Shown: positions 11,687 through 23,889, numbered from the stretch's first letter. The stretch: 64,000 nucleotides of DNA from Pseudofabraea citricarpa (GCA_029641185.1 JAPWGK010000007.1:806001-870000), one strand, 5' to 3'. Notes: generated by a model not told the origin, from the letters alone. Program-made: numbers and translations.

Positions 11687-11938
11687 TCAGTTGTTCCTCG
11701 ACGCCAGCCCCAACCTCTCCTCCCTCGTCCTGACCTGCGCCCTGTCGCCCGGCCGCGGCTTCAACTCATCATTCGGATCTCCTGCAGCCCGGGGGTTCTC
11801 CTCGTGTCGATTGCGCGCCTGTGCTTGTGCTTGCAGCTGCGCCTTCTCTTTCTCTTGGGCTTCGCGCGCGCGCTTGTCTTCGTAGATGGCTATGTCTTCC
11901 GTCGTAAGGGTTATGGCTGTTGGTTTTCTGCGAAGCAT
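11687..11938 (-). CDS. CDC26: Anaphase-promoting complex subunit CDC26
   Basis: 83-residue frame from the ATG at 11936-11938 to the TGA at 11687. The N-terminus MLRRKPTAITLTTEDIAIYE matches the conserved CDC26 signature. In APC/C this segment threads through the TPR superhelix of the Cut9/CDC16 subunit and stabilises the complex, which ubiquitinates mitotic substrates. The remainder is a charged, Gln-rich helix with a disordered tail, typical for the family. The frame stays open further upstream on this strand, but the conserved N-terminus fixes the start. No intron is needed. Confidence 0.88.
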   Translation of the reverse strand: MLRRKPTAITLTTEDIAIYEDKRAREAQEKEKAQLQAQAQARNRHEENPRAAGDPNDELKPRPGDRAQVRTREERLGLASRNN

Positions 11939-12278
11939 GGCCGGAGTTTTTTTTTTTTTTAGGTTTCCTGTTGTGTTTTTGGTTCTTTTACAGGGAGGGG
12001 GATAGCTGCAGGAATTTGTTGCCTTTTGGAGTTGGATGGCTAGGTATGCATGTAATGTATGTATGCTTGTCGTCTGTCGTTTGTAGATGGGTGGTTGATG
12101 GACGCGAGGACGCGAGCATATTTTGTGCAAACTGAGCAAACATCAATCATTTGACCTGGACAATTCTTGACGAGCTACACATCCCCGATCAGCAACAACC
12201 AACTCGTCCTCTCTTCTAGCCAATTGATCGCTGCCCGCCCGGACAAATCCCAAATCGAATTGGAAATTCCGGCTCAGC
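11939..12278. promoter_or_regulatory. Divergent promoter region
   Basis: 340 bases lie between the divergent starts of CDC26 and the RGG-rich gene. A T tract at 11945-11959 lies just upstream of the CDC26 start. No specific site can be assigned. Confidence 0.45.
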
Positions 12279-13406
12279 ATGTATAAATGGCATGTTCACT
12301 CTGCCCTAGGGCGAGGGCGGCCTGCCGCTGCAGATATGAATCGAGTCGTAGAGGGCATCGCCGCATCGCTGAGGAGCTTCTCACTCTCTGCCTCCCGCGC
12401 TGCTGAAGAGAACAAGCGTATGTGACTCTTCACGCGTCCCCTGATCCAGTTCTGAGACTAATGGGTCGAGAATATAGCTTTTACCATAACCCGCTCGCCG
12501 GGGCCTTCAAGGATGGAAAGATCTGCTTCCGCTATTAAGGACATCTCTTCGCTGCCATCCGCTAGGCCTCGAGGTGTCGATGCGCGCTCCTTGGCTGCGA
12601 CGCCCGCTGGAGGCTTCACCATTCGCAGAGTCGACCATGGATCTGATTCACCCATGCCTGCAGGCATGACAGGAGGGATGCGTGGAGGTGGAGGATTTCG
12701 AGGGCGTGGGGGATTTGGAGATTCAAGAGGGAGAGGGGGAGCACGGGGCCGAGGAAGGGGCCGAGGAGGAAGAGGAGGAAGTGATAAGAAGAAAAAAGAT
12801 AGGGACGAGCAAGTCGAGGAGCAGAAACGGCAAAAGATGAGAGACATGTTGAGCCCCGAGCAAGATCTCGCATGGAGAGGTGGAATGGCCGAGAGAGAAT
12901 ATGTGCCCCGGACGAATATGGACTCCCTCCTCGCCCACATGCCAGCCATCGCCACCAAGGCCAACATAAACCTCACCCGGTCAGTCGTCAACTCGTTGCA
13001 GGTCATGACGGGCGATACTAGACTGCATACTGTTTCGCCTGAGGAACGTGTCGAGATGATCAACCAGGGCAAGGGTACCATGATGTGGGACAACGACGAG
13101 AAGGAAGAGTTCGAGAAATACGTCGCAGCTAAGAGGGCCAAGCATCCAAACAACGCGAAGTATATTTTCAAGCCTGTGCCGAAGGAGCAGACGGACGCTA
13201 TTCTGGATGCTGTGGTTGGTGGAAAACACACAGCGCCATTGGTTCCTGAGAAGTCTGATATCATGGGTTTGGTGGATTCATATGCCCGAAGAAACGAGAC
13301 GTATCTACCAGTACACACCGAATCATTGAAGGCGAAGCTGAGAACGTTATTACCAGCAGCTGCTGCTGCCAAGGGACTGCCGGCTGGTGCAAAGCCAAGC
13401 CTGTAA
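12279..13406 (+). CDS. RGG-rich protein, probably mitochondrial
   Basis: Exons 12279-12417 and 12478-13406 flank a 60-bp intron (GTATGT donor, GACTAAT branch, ATATAG acceptor), giving 355 residues. A second in-frame ATG at 12336 would give 336 residues starting MNRVVEGIAASLRSFSLSAS. That is a good amphipathic mitochondrial presequence, so the shorter form may be the real one. After a linker comes a Gly/Arg-rich RGG region (12670-12780) of the kind that binds RNA, followed by a charged helix and a conserved-looking C-terminal half (RTNMDSLLAHMPAIATKANI, TMMWDNDEKEEFEKY). I do not recognise the family. A mitochondrial RNA-binding or ribosome-associated role is inferred from the presequence, the RGG region and the neighbouring mitochondrial recycling factor. 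Confidence 0.75.
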
Positions 13407-13549
13407 AAACAAACCATATGTCTCCAAAACATGTATGATAGGAAAAGGTCAGGCTGGATGATAGATGGCATGAAAAAATATAATTGTACAAACTTTTTCC
13501 CCTGGTATATTTTACATGTAGATAAGTTGCTTCAAGATCATTCTGTGCA

Positions 13550-14563
13550 CTACTGCTGCATGTTCTTTTTGGAATCCTCAGCCATTTTAACGGCATCCGC
13601 AGCACCCTTTTCTACAATCTTCTCCATTTGCTTTTGTGCTTTCTTTATATCATCCGGCCTTGCGGTTTTAGCGAGCTCGATGGCTCTCAGACTCTTATTC
13701 GTACCAGCTCTTTTAGATCCGATAACCTCTTTAGCCTTCTGCCCTGCTGCTGTCGCAGCATGTAGAGCCAAGTCCCTGGATTCTTTCGTCGGTGGAGGGA
13801 TAGGAACGATCAGTTGCAGGGGATTCTGCGGATCCGGTTGTGGTTGCAGGTTGAGATTGCCAGTTTGAATTGCTGATAAAATGGGTTTGACATGCTATTA
13901 TTCAGTCATTAGCTTCGTGCCTCAACTTCAAATGTAGCTAGCTACACGTAGATACAGAGACAGAAAAAGCAAGGCGGGGAACATAAATGGAGGGGAAAGA
14001 TATAGAAAGGAAAAGACTTACATCCGCCTCCCCAGCCAGAACCATGTAACTCCTGCCACCCTTCGGAAGCACCTGCGCCAGATCACCTAGTCGAAACGTC
14101 TCCTTGCTATCCTTCACAATCCGTACGCGTACGTTCTCCAGTGTTTCCGGATTGAAGCGTCCACCGGTGCGCAGCTTCTCCAGATCCTGCTTTAATCGAT
14201 CCAGCGCCTTCGAGATGTCTGCTTGCAGCTTCTCGAGTCCGAACGGGTCGTCAGCTGAAAGGCTGCTGTTGGCGCTTTCTTCTTCCGCCGCCGCTGCTTT
14301 TCCCCCTCCCCCGCTGCCCTTCTTCTTCCCTGCCGATTTCTCATCTTTCTTTTTGTAGAGGGTCGGTGTACTGCTCAGGGTGCGGGTTTGCGCTGAGAGA
14401 ACTGTATAGCGCGGGCGGAGACTGTGGACGTGTTAAATGGTTGCTTGTTTGATGGGTGTGAGGGAGCTAGGTGGACTGACAGGTAGGGAGCTTCGGAAGC
14501 TCCAATTGCTCTACGCAGTAATGGGCGTAAGGCATTGAGCCGGACAGGTAAGGTAGGAGGCAT
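13550..14563 (-). CDS. RRF1: Mitochondrial ribosome recycling factor
   Basis: Three exons on the minus strand, 14563-14481, 14421-14022 and 13894-13550, give 275 residues. Intron 1 (14422-14480) has a GTCAGT donor and CACAG acceptor. Intron 2 (13895-14021) has a GTAAGT donor, GCTAATGAC branch and AATAG acceptor. The first ~60 residues form an Arg-rich mitochondrial presequence (MPPTLPVRLNALRPLLRRA). Residues ~95-275 match the ribosome recycling factor fold: ISKALDRLKQDLEKLRTGG, then NPETLENVRVR, a central beta domain, and a C-terminal helix ending in DIKKAQKQMEKIVEKG. The protein splits post-termination mitoribosomes together with elongation factor G2. It converges on the RGG-rich gene with a 143-bp gap. 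Confidence 0.87.
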
Positions 14564-15566
14564 GATGCGATGCGAAGGTCTAGTCTTTCTTTTGAATTGG
14601 TAGCTGCGTCTTGTAGCTTAAGCTTGGTTGTTCAGCTGATGTTCCCTCTTGAGATTTGGCGACACCAAACATGTTTTCTGGAGCCTCGCCTCTCAGCCTT
14701 CTCTCAATCTACAGTAACCGAACAGACATCCGAACCAAAATCTATGTAACCCTCAACTGAACCAGTGTACATTTACTCGTTTTCTGTGGAAGGGCTATGA
14801 GATTGAATCTCATTGTTCAAGAGCCCACGAAGCACTGTTCTTAATAGGTGGTTGAATAACCATTAATCAACCCCAACCTGATTGGGCCGGTTACAGTAGA
14901 TTAGTTGCAATTAACTACTAAGCACTGGTTTGAATATTTTGAGAACCATGATTAACCATTAACCTAACAGATAACCACTTAATTTTGGCAGGAGTCTAAG
15001 ATAGGGTAGTCGAGAGTATTTGCATGGCCAAATCAGGGTAGGAAATACCCAAGTATACCCCCAAGTAAAACATTTTCCCGGTTGGGTACCCAAGGATATA
15101 TCCTTTATTCCTAGCATATCGGCCCCGGTTAAGCGACTCTTTCTTCTACTAAATTAGGTATAAGTAACGAACGGAATCGCTATAAGGCTGATAGAATTGA
15201 GGCAGCCGAATAAAGACGAAAGCAGGTTCTGAATAGCCTTATATAAATTGAGGATTTTATATTTATAAGGGTAGAAGTTTATGCGTAATAAGTATTAGTT
15301 CAGATATTTATATAATAGTTAACTACCAAGGTACTTTCGTTAACTGGCTTAGCAGTTAACCAGTTACTAACTGGTTTGATAACTTGATAGGTTATTTGAT
15401 ATGTTAGTATATATAACATATTAGGTTATATATAGTTAGCCTTCGAAATATTAGTCCTAAAAAGCCTGTAGACTCTTATAGCCAGCAGTGCGACACCAAA
15501 ATACCAAAGAAGAGAGTTCACACGAAGTTCTGGTCCCGCGTGCTACGATTCTGAGCGAGGGGATAG

Positions 15567-15850
15567 GTGCTTAACTACTTTACAGATTAGATGTCTGTAC
15601 ATGTTCCCTAACTAGACGTCCGGTCTGACTGGTCTGCTAGACGTTGACAAGATAGTATTATCATATGGCTATTGCAGATGTTGGTGGTTGGAGGTCTCTT
15701 GATCGTTTTTGCTGTAGCTAGACGCTGCTAATCATCGGTTGACTGGAAGTTAATTACCTCGCAGACTAGACGTCTGTTCGTGCTCCCTAACTGGACGCCT
15801 GGTTCGACTGGTCTGCTAGACGCAAAATTGTTATAGTGCTATCATGTGGT
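15567..15850 (+). repeat. Diverged direct duplication, ~180-bp period
   Basis: The segment from about 15570 (TTTACAGATTAGATGTCTGT ... CTGGTCTGCTAGACG) recurs from about 15750 (CTCGCAGACTAGACGTCTGT ... CTGGTCTGCTAGACG). Both copies share the phrase TCCCTAACT(A/G)GACG and end near TATCAT(A/G)TGG. Most differences are transitions. Confidence 0.7.
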
Positions 15851-16379
15851 ATGATAGGAAAGAGCTGATGTTCTGGTCTAGGTCTACGGCGAGCCTATAA
15901 GTGTGCTAGCGTGCGGCCTGTACTACACACATGACAAGTGTTGTGTAATAGTAAAAGAAAAGAGGAAGAGGTTTGGCGTGTGCGCACAGATATTTCTAGT
16001 AGTAGTTAAATCATATGATATTCGTAAGTTCGTAACAATTAGGAGATCTCGGAAATCGGACGCGGTGAATGATTGTTAAATATAATGCTATTAATAAGGA
16101 TACCTTCTTCTCTGCGAAGAAGGCATAGCCCAAGTGACTAAAGTTTTATAACCGCTCGCTTATTTCTTGCTTTACCAGATCTTCGTCTGTGAATAACTAC
16201 TAATTTTATAATAGAGTACTTAAAAGGGTATCTTTTATAGAACTTTTCTTGCGAATGCCTTCATCTATAGAAAACGCAGAACGGGCAACTACTAGTGATA
16301 GTTTAAACGAGTTCTACGCTCATAAATTCTTTCCTCTCGCTCTTCCTCTTCCTCTTCCTTATATATAGAGGAAATCAAC

Positions 16380-16480
16380 CTTATGAATAGCCCAGGATGG
16401 AACCCAAGTTTATACCATAGTGGGTAAGTGGGAAATCCGCTATAAACAGCCTACTATAGAACTCGAACCTCCACCAACTT
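16380..16480 (+). pseudogene. Fragment of the Gln-rich element gene
   Basis: TATGAATAGCCCAGGATGGA, followed by a recognisable continuation (AAGT, TATACCA, AAACAGCC), matches the 3' part of the Gln-rich pseudogene at 35339-35440 in the same orientation. By eye roughly four bases in five agree over ~95 bp, with small gaps. The frame here has no value; it is a relic showing that the family is dispersed. Confidence 0.7.
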
Positions 16481-16759
16481 CAGTAAAAGATTCATCTAGC
16501 GAAAGGTTGTTTTCACTATCAATCTGCTCGGTGAACAAGCCTGAAGCTTTGTTCGCCTCACTTCGCACGTGGTGCAGGTTGCTTGTGATCCACTCATTTT
16601 GCTGATAAAGTTGGACATATGAGAGATCAAACCATTATAAACCAGACTGGATATGTGGGGGATCAAGGCGTGAACACCCAGGTGTGGAACCAGTAGACAG
16701 ACATTGGATATTGGATATTGGACCGGGACGCTAGACAGTTGGATATTAGACCGTGGACC

Positions 16760-17880
16760 GTGGACCGTGGACCGAGTATGCGATATGCAACAAAATACAA
16801 ACAATATGTTCGTGACGAAGGACTAGTATGCGATATGCAACAAAATATAAACAAATAACTTGTTCGCGACGAAGGACCGAGTGTGCGATGTGCAACAAAA
16901 TAAGATAGTTGGATAGTAGACTGGGGACCGTGGACCGTGGACCGTGGACCAAGTATGCGATATACAACAAAATACAAACAATTTGTTCGTAAAGAAGGAC
17001 CGAGTGTGCGATATGCAACAAAATAAGACAGTCGGATAGTAGACTACCTAGGTATGGACCGTGGACTGTGGACCGTGGCCCAAGTATGCGTTATGCAACA
17101 AAATACAGACAATTTGTTCGTGACGAAGAGCAGTATACGACATGCAACAAAATACAAACAATTTGTTCAAGAAAAAGGTGCGATATGCAACAGAATACAA
17201 ATATACTATACAATTCCTTCGAGGAAAAGGTGCGATATACAACAAAGTACAAAGGTATTATATAGTTAGGAACCTTAGGAACTAGACTAAGTATACGATA
17301 TATAAAACAAAGTATAGAGATATTACATAGTTGGCAACCGGTCCGAAGTGTACCCAAGTGTGCAATAGGGATTGGGGACCATAGTTTTTGCGATATGCAA
17401 CAAAATATAAATATATTATACAGACAGGACGGTAGACCTAGACGTTAGACGTAGACGCAGGGCAGTCGGACCGGGACCAAGTGTGCGATATGCAACAAAA
17501 TATAAATATATTATACAGACAGTAGACCATAGATAGTAGACAGTAGACAGCAGACGTGGACATGGACGTGGACGTGGACGTGGACGTAGACATTGGACAG
17601 TTGAATAGTTGGACCGGCGCGGACCAAGCATGCGATATACAACAAAATATAAATATATTATACAGACAGTAGACAGTAGACAGTAGACCCAGACCCAGAC
17701 CCAGAAATCGGGCAGTTGGACGGGGACGGTCCAAGCATGCGATATGCAACAAAATATATAGATACTATATAGTTTGGACCGGAACCCAGGACAGTTGGGA
17801 ACGGGATATTAGATAGTAGATAGTAGATAGTAGACAGCTCGACCGGGACCAAGTATGATATATAACAAAATACAAATAAA
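16760..17880 (+). repeat. Minisatellite array with TGCGATATGCAACAAAATA motif
   Basis: About 15 copies of a core GCGATATGCAACAAAATA recur every 45-110 bases (for example near 16777, 16830, 17009, 17181, 17390, 17484, 17738). Between cores are runs of GTGGACC, GTAGAC and GTGGAC hexamers and phrases such as CAATTTGTTCGTGACGAAG. The spacer (GTAGAC)n/(GTGGAC)n runs are expanded at 17520-17600. The same family lies inverted at 32.17-33.40 kb. Confidence 0.85.
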
Positions 17881-18513
17881 TATATTATATAGTTCGGAGC
17901 GGAACTTGTGACAGTACCAAATGAAATCCAATATCTGAAGAATATTCTAAGATTAGTTCTTAATGGAAGATTCCCCAAGAGATGATTTACAAGACGTTAG
18001 TTGATTGTTGAATGTTGGATGGAATCCGACTCCAGTCACGTGCGTCACGTGTCACATGTGGTCCGTGCATTTCGGATATATATCCTCAATACCACACTGT
18101 AGCCAGGTTTCTAATCATCGAATGATCAATCAATGAATCAACCCACTACTACTACGTTCCACTACGCTGCCATCTCCTGTTCCCAGTGAACATTGAATAT
18201 GTGAAAGCACATCAGACCAACAAATATCACAACGAATCAGAGTGTCTTTTTGGATTTCAATTTGATTAACATTCCCTTCATTCTTCCTATTCTACAAAGC
18301 GCGCTTTATGCCTGTAGAATGAAAGAGACAACATGAATGGCTCCATCGTAAGTAGCCAGGCCAACCAGGAAATTCCGCGAGAAGTGACTTTTTAATGAAC
18401 CCAGAGATAGATGAGCAGCCCTCAACCGCGTGGAGCCAATCCCTATCGAAGAAATCATGCAAGTATCCGAGTTTCAACACCATCCCATCCCCGTATGTAT
18501 AAAAGCAATCAAT

Positions 18514-20899
18514 CTAGCGGGTGGACATAGCCTTGGTAACAGCTCTCTTCAAGGCAAGCTCCTTCTTCTTCAAGTCGTCAGAGGTGGAGTCCTCAATCTC
18601 GAGTTGACCCATAGCATCGCTAAGAGCTGCCTCAATCTTGTCCTTGTTTCCACGCTTGAGCTTGAGGGACATTGTTGGGTCGGAAACGATCTCCTCGACT
18701 CTTGAGATGTATGACTCGAGTTGTTGTCTAGCCTCGAACTTCTTGCTGAAAGCCTCGTCGCTGTTCTTGAACTTCTCGGCATCTGAAAGTAGGTTAGTAG
18801 ATGCTGTGCCAGTAAGAATAGTATTCACTCACCATTAATCATGGTCTCGATTTCACTCGAGGAAAGCTTGCCGACAGAGTTGGAGATAGTGATGTTTGCG
18901 CTACGTCCAGAGGTCTTCTCAGTGGCAGTAACCTTAAGGATACCGTTGACGTCAACCTCGAAGACAACCTCGAGAACGGCATCACCAGCCTTCATAGGTG
19001 GGATAGGTGCAAGAGTGAACTCTCCGAGGGAGGTGTTATCCTCACAGTTTACACGCTCACCCTGGAATACAGGGAACTGAACAGTTTGCCTAAAACTCGT
19101 CAGCAAATATTTCTTAATTATGGATTGGTTTGATTCACTGATTATCGGCCACTGTGGTGAAGGTTCTATAGATTTTAATGTTAGTTAATGATCAGGTATA
19201 ATGTTGGTTGGAAAAGAATCGTTGTTAAGGAATTTGGGGATAGTTTCGGCAAAAAAAAAAAAAAAAAAAAAAAGGGGGCAGAAGACATAAAACACAATTT
19301 AGCTCACCGTTTTTTAATTGTGGGAACAGTTTGCCCACGGGGAACGACAGGGGCGAAGATGTTACCCTCCATGGCAACACCGAGGGAGAGAGGGACGACA
19401 TCCAAAAGGAGGAGGTCGGCGGTATCAGCCGAGGTGGCCTTTCCAGAGAGGATACCAGCCTGAACAGCAGCACCGTAGGCGACGGCCTCATCAGGGTTGA
19501 TGCTCTTCTCGAGCTTCTTGCCATCGAAGAAGTCGCTAAGGAGCTTTTGGATCTTTGGGATACGGGTAGATCCACCAACAAGGACGATCTCGTCAACCTT
19601 GCTCTTGTCGATGTTGGCATCCTTCAATACCTGGGCGACTGGGTCCAAAGTACCATTGAAGGCCTTGGAGTTGAGATCCTCGAAACGGGCACGGGTGATC
19701 TGAGCATTGAAGTCCTCACCATCGAACAGGGAGTCGATCTCAACGGTAGTCTGGGCACCGTTGGAAAGAGTTCTCTTAGCACGCTCACAGGCGGTTCTGA
19801 GACGACGGAGAGCACGGGGATCGTTAGAGATATCCTTCTTCGTCTTTCGTTGAAACTCCTTCTTGAAGTGGTCGAGCAAGTTGGTATCGAAATCCTGTCC
19901 TCCCAAATGGGTGTCACCGGCGGTAGCCTTGACTGTGAAAACACCACCCTGGATGTTCAAAAGGGAGACATCGAAAGTTCCACCACCGAGATCGTAGATC
20001 AAGACGTTTCGCTCCTTGTTGGACTTTCCAGCACCAAGACCGTAGGCAATAGCGGCAGCGGTTGGCTCGTTGATGATACGGAGGACGTTCAAACCAGCAA
20101 TGGCACCGGCATCTTTGGTAGCTTGACGTTGGTTGTCGTTGAAGTAGGCTGGAACAGTGATAACGGCCTTGGTGACCTTCTTGCCCAACTTAACTTCGGC
20201 AACTTCCTTCATCTATGGGTTCATACAGATTAGCTGGAAACACTGGATAGCGGATATTGGTTTATGGTACCTTGGTCAAAACCATAGAGGAGACCTCTTG
20301 GGGGGAGAAGATCTTGTTCTCACCGAGGTACTCAACCTCGACCATAGGGCTTCCATCTTGGTCAACGACCTTGAATGGCCATGACTCGATATCCTTCTTA
20401 ACGGTTGGGTCATCGAATCTTCTTCCGATCAATCGCCTGTTGAGTAAAAGTCAGTCCCTTGTCCAAGCCAATGCCGCGCGAGGAGGCGAGGAAGAGAATT
20501 CCGAGCAGGAGAAAACTTACTTGATATCGAAGATGGTGTTTCTTGGGTTCATGGCAGCCTGGTTCTTTGCAGACTCACCGATCAAACGCTCCTTGTCGGT
20601 GAAGGAGACGAAAGATGGGGTCGTGAAGCTACCCTGCTCGTTGGCAACTGAATTGATTAGTATTGCGCACTTTCACGAGGCAACTGCAGTTTTGTAGCGC
20701 CCAAAGGAATCGGAAGACATACTGATCTCAACATTGGTTCCCTCATAGTTTGCGACACAGGAGTAGGTGGTTCCTGTTGATGAAGGTTAGCAGGCTGATG
20801 ATGATGACAGCAATTGCTATTGACGGTTCCACCGAACAGCAGATCGAAAGACATACCAAGATCGATACCGATCGCACCGTCGTAAACCTCGTCAGCCAT
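18514..20899 (-). CDS. SSB1: Ribosome-associated Hsp70, SSB type
   Basis: Eight exons on the minus strand: 20899-20857, 20773-20723, 20647-20521, 20436-20271, 20212-19308, 19165-19139, 19089-18833, 18782-18514. Together they give 614 residues, close to yeast Ssb (613). The start [15 protein letters not shown] and the [20 protein letters not shown] segment are Ssb-like. The C-terminus ends AVTKAMSTR and lacks the EEVD of cytosolic Ssa-type Hsp70. Residues 1-~390 are the actin-fold ATPase ([12 protein letters not shown] phosphate loop; [11 protein letters not shown]). The remainder is the substrate-binding beta domain (VPTIKKRTFTT ... [12 protein letters not shown]) and helical lid. Ssb binds nascent chains at the ribosome with RAC. 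Intron 5 (19166-19307) contains a 21-base homopolymer; all exon phases agree. Confidence 0.94.
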
Positions 20900-23622
20900 G
20901 TTGGATATTGTTTTTAGGATTGAGTTGAAGAAGGGTTATGGAGGAGCAGAGGAGGTCGTAGACAACACCGGCGGGGACAATTCAAGAACTTGAACTTTTT
21001 CGTGGACTTTTCTTAGCTCGCTCGGTTAGCGCTCACCGGCATCTCTGGCTGAGTCAGCAGATCCACCTCCATCGAAGATTTCAGAACATCACGGTCGACT
21101 TTGCGCGCTAGCAGCACCGCAAAATTCACCATGGGAAGTCCATACAGGGGTTGGTTTTTATGGTTGTTGCGGCAACCTACGCCGCACGGCTGAGTGCACC
21201 CATGGGCATCTTAAGAGAGCGTTGGGAAGCGTTGAGCATCTCTCATGTTTTTTGCCGTCGTGACCTTGTGATACGGGCAAGAAATGAGATAATAACCTTG
21301 GCGTAGACGGTGTTGGTGTTGCTAGATTACTCTTGAAGGATAATACCTGCAACGATAGTATGAGGTTCCTTGACTTCGCCCGTTGCCCAGTTATATATAT
21401 ATACATGGACCTGCTCCTTGCTGGTAAGCCCATCTTGAGTTGGTTTTACAAGTCCGTATACTCCGTAGATGATATTCCTTTAGAACATCAAAACAAACAC
21501 CATCTGCTTGTATCAAAAACATACCAGACATATTGACTTCCGTCTTAATATCGGGGTTAGATGTACTTAGTTAGGTATGTACCTCTTGGTATATGCAAGA
21601 ATCCAACCAGGTTGCTCTGTCAAGCGTCGATCTAGCGGCGTTATAGCGTTTCGTCCATGAAGATTTAGACTGGCTAACATCATCCTAACCAATATATAAA
21701 GCAGTTCTCGAGTTGTCCTCTCGGACATCAACGTTCATATCATCTTTGGGGGCTTCCTGGTCGTGTTGGAACGTAGGACGACGCGATTGTATTAAACAAC
21801 AAATTTAAACACGAATTATCTGATTACCTTCCAATAATCGTAGCTTGAGAACTATAAAAAAAAATATGGCTCTACTATTGATATGTGATAAATTCTGATG
21901 TAGTCTTGACTTTGTGATATTACTTCTAATTCCTTAGACGGATTTCATATTTCCTTCACACTCAGGTACTACGCAGGGAGCCTTACTAAGAAACAAGCAA
22001 ATACCTTTTGCAGATACTACATAGGTGGGATCTACACGTCGATCTACTAAATATGCTTTCTTATAGTCCTCATCCTACATGCAAGGCCCCGAATTTATCT
22101 TAGCTTTCGATATAATAAACTATCTGAACCTGCTACTGATTGATGCTCTTGTATCCTCGATACACCTGGCATACAAGCCTTTTATCGCTATATGACAACC
22201 GCATGCTTGAGTCTCGCAACACCTTAAGCCCTGGCACAGTCTAGAACAGGGAGCGGTAGCCTATAAACCCACGAAAACCCAGTCGTGAGTTGCTCCACGG
22301 GTGGATTCTAATATCAAAACCTAGCACGCAGAGTTCAATTCCTCACTCTAACCGTTATATAACTGTTTATCAAAGTTGCCTACCTACTTACTATATTATC
22401 ATATAGCCAGCTTTTCTTTAGTCTTCAATAAATTTGGCAGATAACGTCTCTTGTCTACGAGATGTATATTATTGTTCTCTTCAATTATATCGTCCTTGTG
22501 ACCGGCAAGGGTGACTTAGTTGGGGGAACCCATACAGAAGATCGAGTACTTCGTTGATGTATTAATGAGAGCCATTTTGAGCTAAGCAATCAAGTATTTA
22601 ACAATAAGAGTGGAAAGTACTGCCTATCTTCGAAGCCGTTCTCATTGTTTCTCCAATGAAAAGAGAGAATTATAAACCGAAGCCTTGTTTAGAAGCAGTA
22701 TCATCACCGCTCGCTAAACCTTATTTTTGACTTCAAAGACTACAGCCTGACCTTAAGTTCGACTTCATGGAAGTAACATTCCATTCGGTGCCAACTTTTC
22801 TTTTTGAGTCTCTTTCTTATTGACTTGCCATTGTCGTCTTTAAGTCTTATTCCATTGGCAATCCTCTGAGTTACATGTTCACTCAGAAAGTACACTTGTT
22901 CTGATCTACAAGAGGGGCGCAGTAGTTGGGCCAAAGATAGATGAAGTCATTATCTTCTATGTTCCAGCTCTTAATATATTTTCAAACATGAAACGAATAC
23001 ATAGGCAGTTAGGTGGTCAAGCATCAAATTCTTCTTAAGCGAGTTGGTGTGGGCTATAGCTCTAATGTCATCCCAAACTTCCTGAGTTCTTGCTCAGTGT
23101 GATTACTCTTCTCAGGCCATGAGACCATTAGAGTTATTCAGTGCCTTAAAGAAGTCTGGTTTAATCATCATATGGCCCTCTTATATTAGATCCGATTAGC
23201 TTTTAACGAAGACAGTCCACAGAGCACCATGGTTTGAGCTTGTCTAATCTAATATAACTTTTAACGATAACTTATCAAAACTTGCAAATTCAAGTCAATC
23301 GATTGTATGGAGGAAACCATAAATGAAATGAGGTGTTGGGTTACGTATTAGGTCAAAATGCTCGGAAAGACTGTTCATCCTCTAACTGCAAACGGATAGA
23401 GGAGATTAATAGCATTTCGTTTTCCAGTCTAACCCAGAAGGCAAGTAAGATGAAAGAGAAAAAATATATCCCCCCTCAGCGCCTTACAATAAGCCCCCTC
23501 GGAACCCACATCTCAAGGCCCTTCACCATGCGATTCTTATTGATCTCCCTAGCCTATTGTAAAAATAGCCTCTTGGATCCCTTCTTATTCATCCATCCAT
23601 CCTGGAAATCAAACCAGTCCTT
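20900..23622. other. Intergenic, promoter of SSB then degenerate DNA
   Basis: The first ~300 bases are the SSB upstream region. From about 21.6 to 23.4 kb the sequence is AT-rich with many stops in all frames and no similarity I can name, which looks like decayed repeat DNA. No tRNA was accepted here. Confidence 0.55.
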
Positions 23623-23889
23623 TCACTTCCACAATAACCTCTTATCATCCTCAACTTTGTTTAAGACCCACAACAACGCCCGTTCCCGCACCGCTTCTCG
23701 CGGATCATAGATCTCCTTGAACTCGGACGTAGGGATGCTGGCCATGTAGAGATCAAATAACTCTTCTGATATCTCGGGGACGTGCAGCATTTTGCGCTGC
23801 TTAGGTTTTGGCTCAGCCGTTGAATCGAAGGGGCAACTAATATTCTTTGTAGAGAGTAGTGGAGGCGATATTGGTGGCTTTTTACTCAT
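23623..23889 (-). CDS. Small hypothetical protein
   Basis: 88-residue frame from the ATG at 23887-23889 to the TGA at 23623. The N-terminal third is Pro/Ser/Lys-rich. The rest is acidic and helical (EISEELFDLYMASI, then a basic RERALLWVLNKV segment). No family is recognised and no signal peptide or membrane segment is visible. It stands alone between repeat-rich DNA and RSC4. It may be a lineage-specific gene or a chance frame. Confidence 0.3.
   Translation of the reverse strand: MSKKPPISPPLLSTKNISCPFDSTAEPKPKQRKMLHVPEISEELFDLYMASIPTSEFKEIYDPREAVRERALLWVLNKVEDDKRLLWK

Larger units (their letters stand above)
14564..18513. other. Gene-free repeat island
   Basis: About 3.9 kb without a believable gene. 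14.9-16.4 kb is AT-rich degenerate sequence with a diverged duplication near 15.57-15.85 kb. At 16380-16480 lies a fragment related to the Gln-rich element at 35.3 kb. 16.76-17.88 kb is a minisatellite array. 17.9-18.5 kb is ordinary 3' flank of the Hsp70 gene. Confidence 0.65.

Noticed and set aside
12458..13471. 337-codon minus-strand open frame
   Set aside because: Antisense shadow of the RGG-rich gene, whose spliced frame has a presequence and good codon sense.
16760..17880. CRISPR-like appearance of regularly recurring cores
   Set aside because: Spacing is irregular, spacers are themselves repetitive, and this is eukaryotic nuclear DNA; it is a minisatellite.
19331..20233. 300-codon plus-strand open frame
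   Set aside because: Antisense shadow of the long Hsp70 exon; shadow frames are common opposite Hsp70 genes.
22255..22345. Possible tRNA (GTTCAATTC resembles a T-loop/B box)
   Set aside because: No acceptor stem or cloverleaf could be drawn around it.
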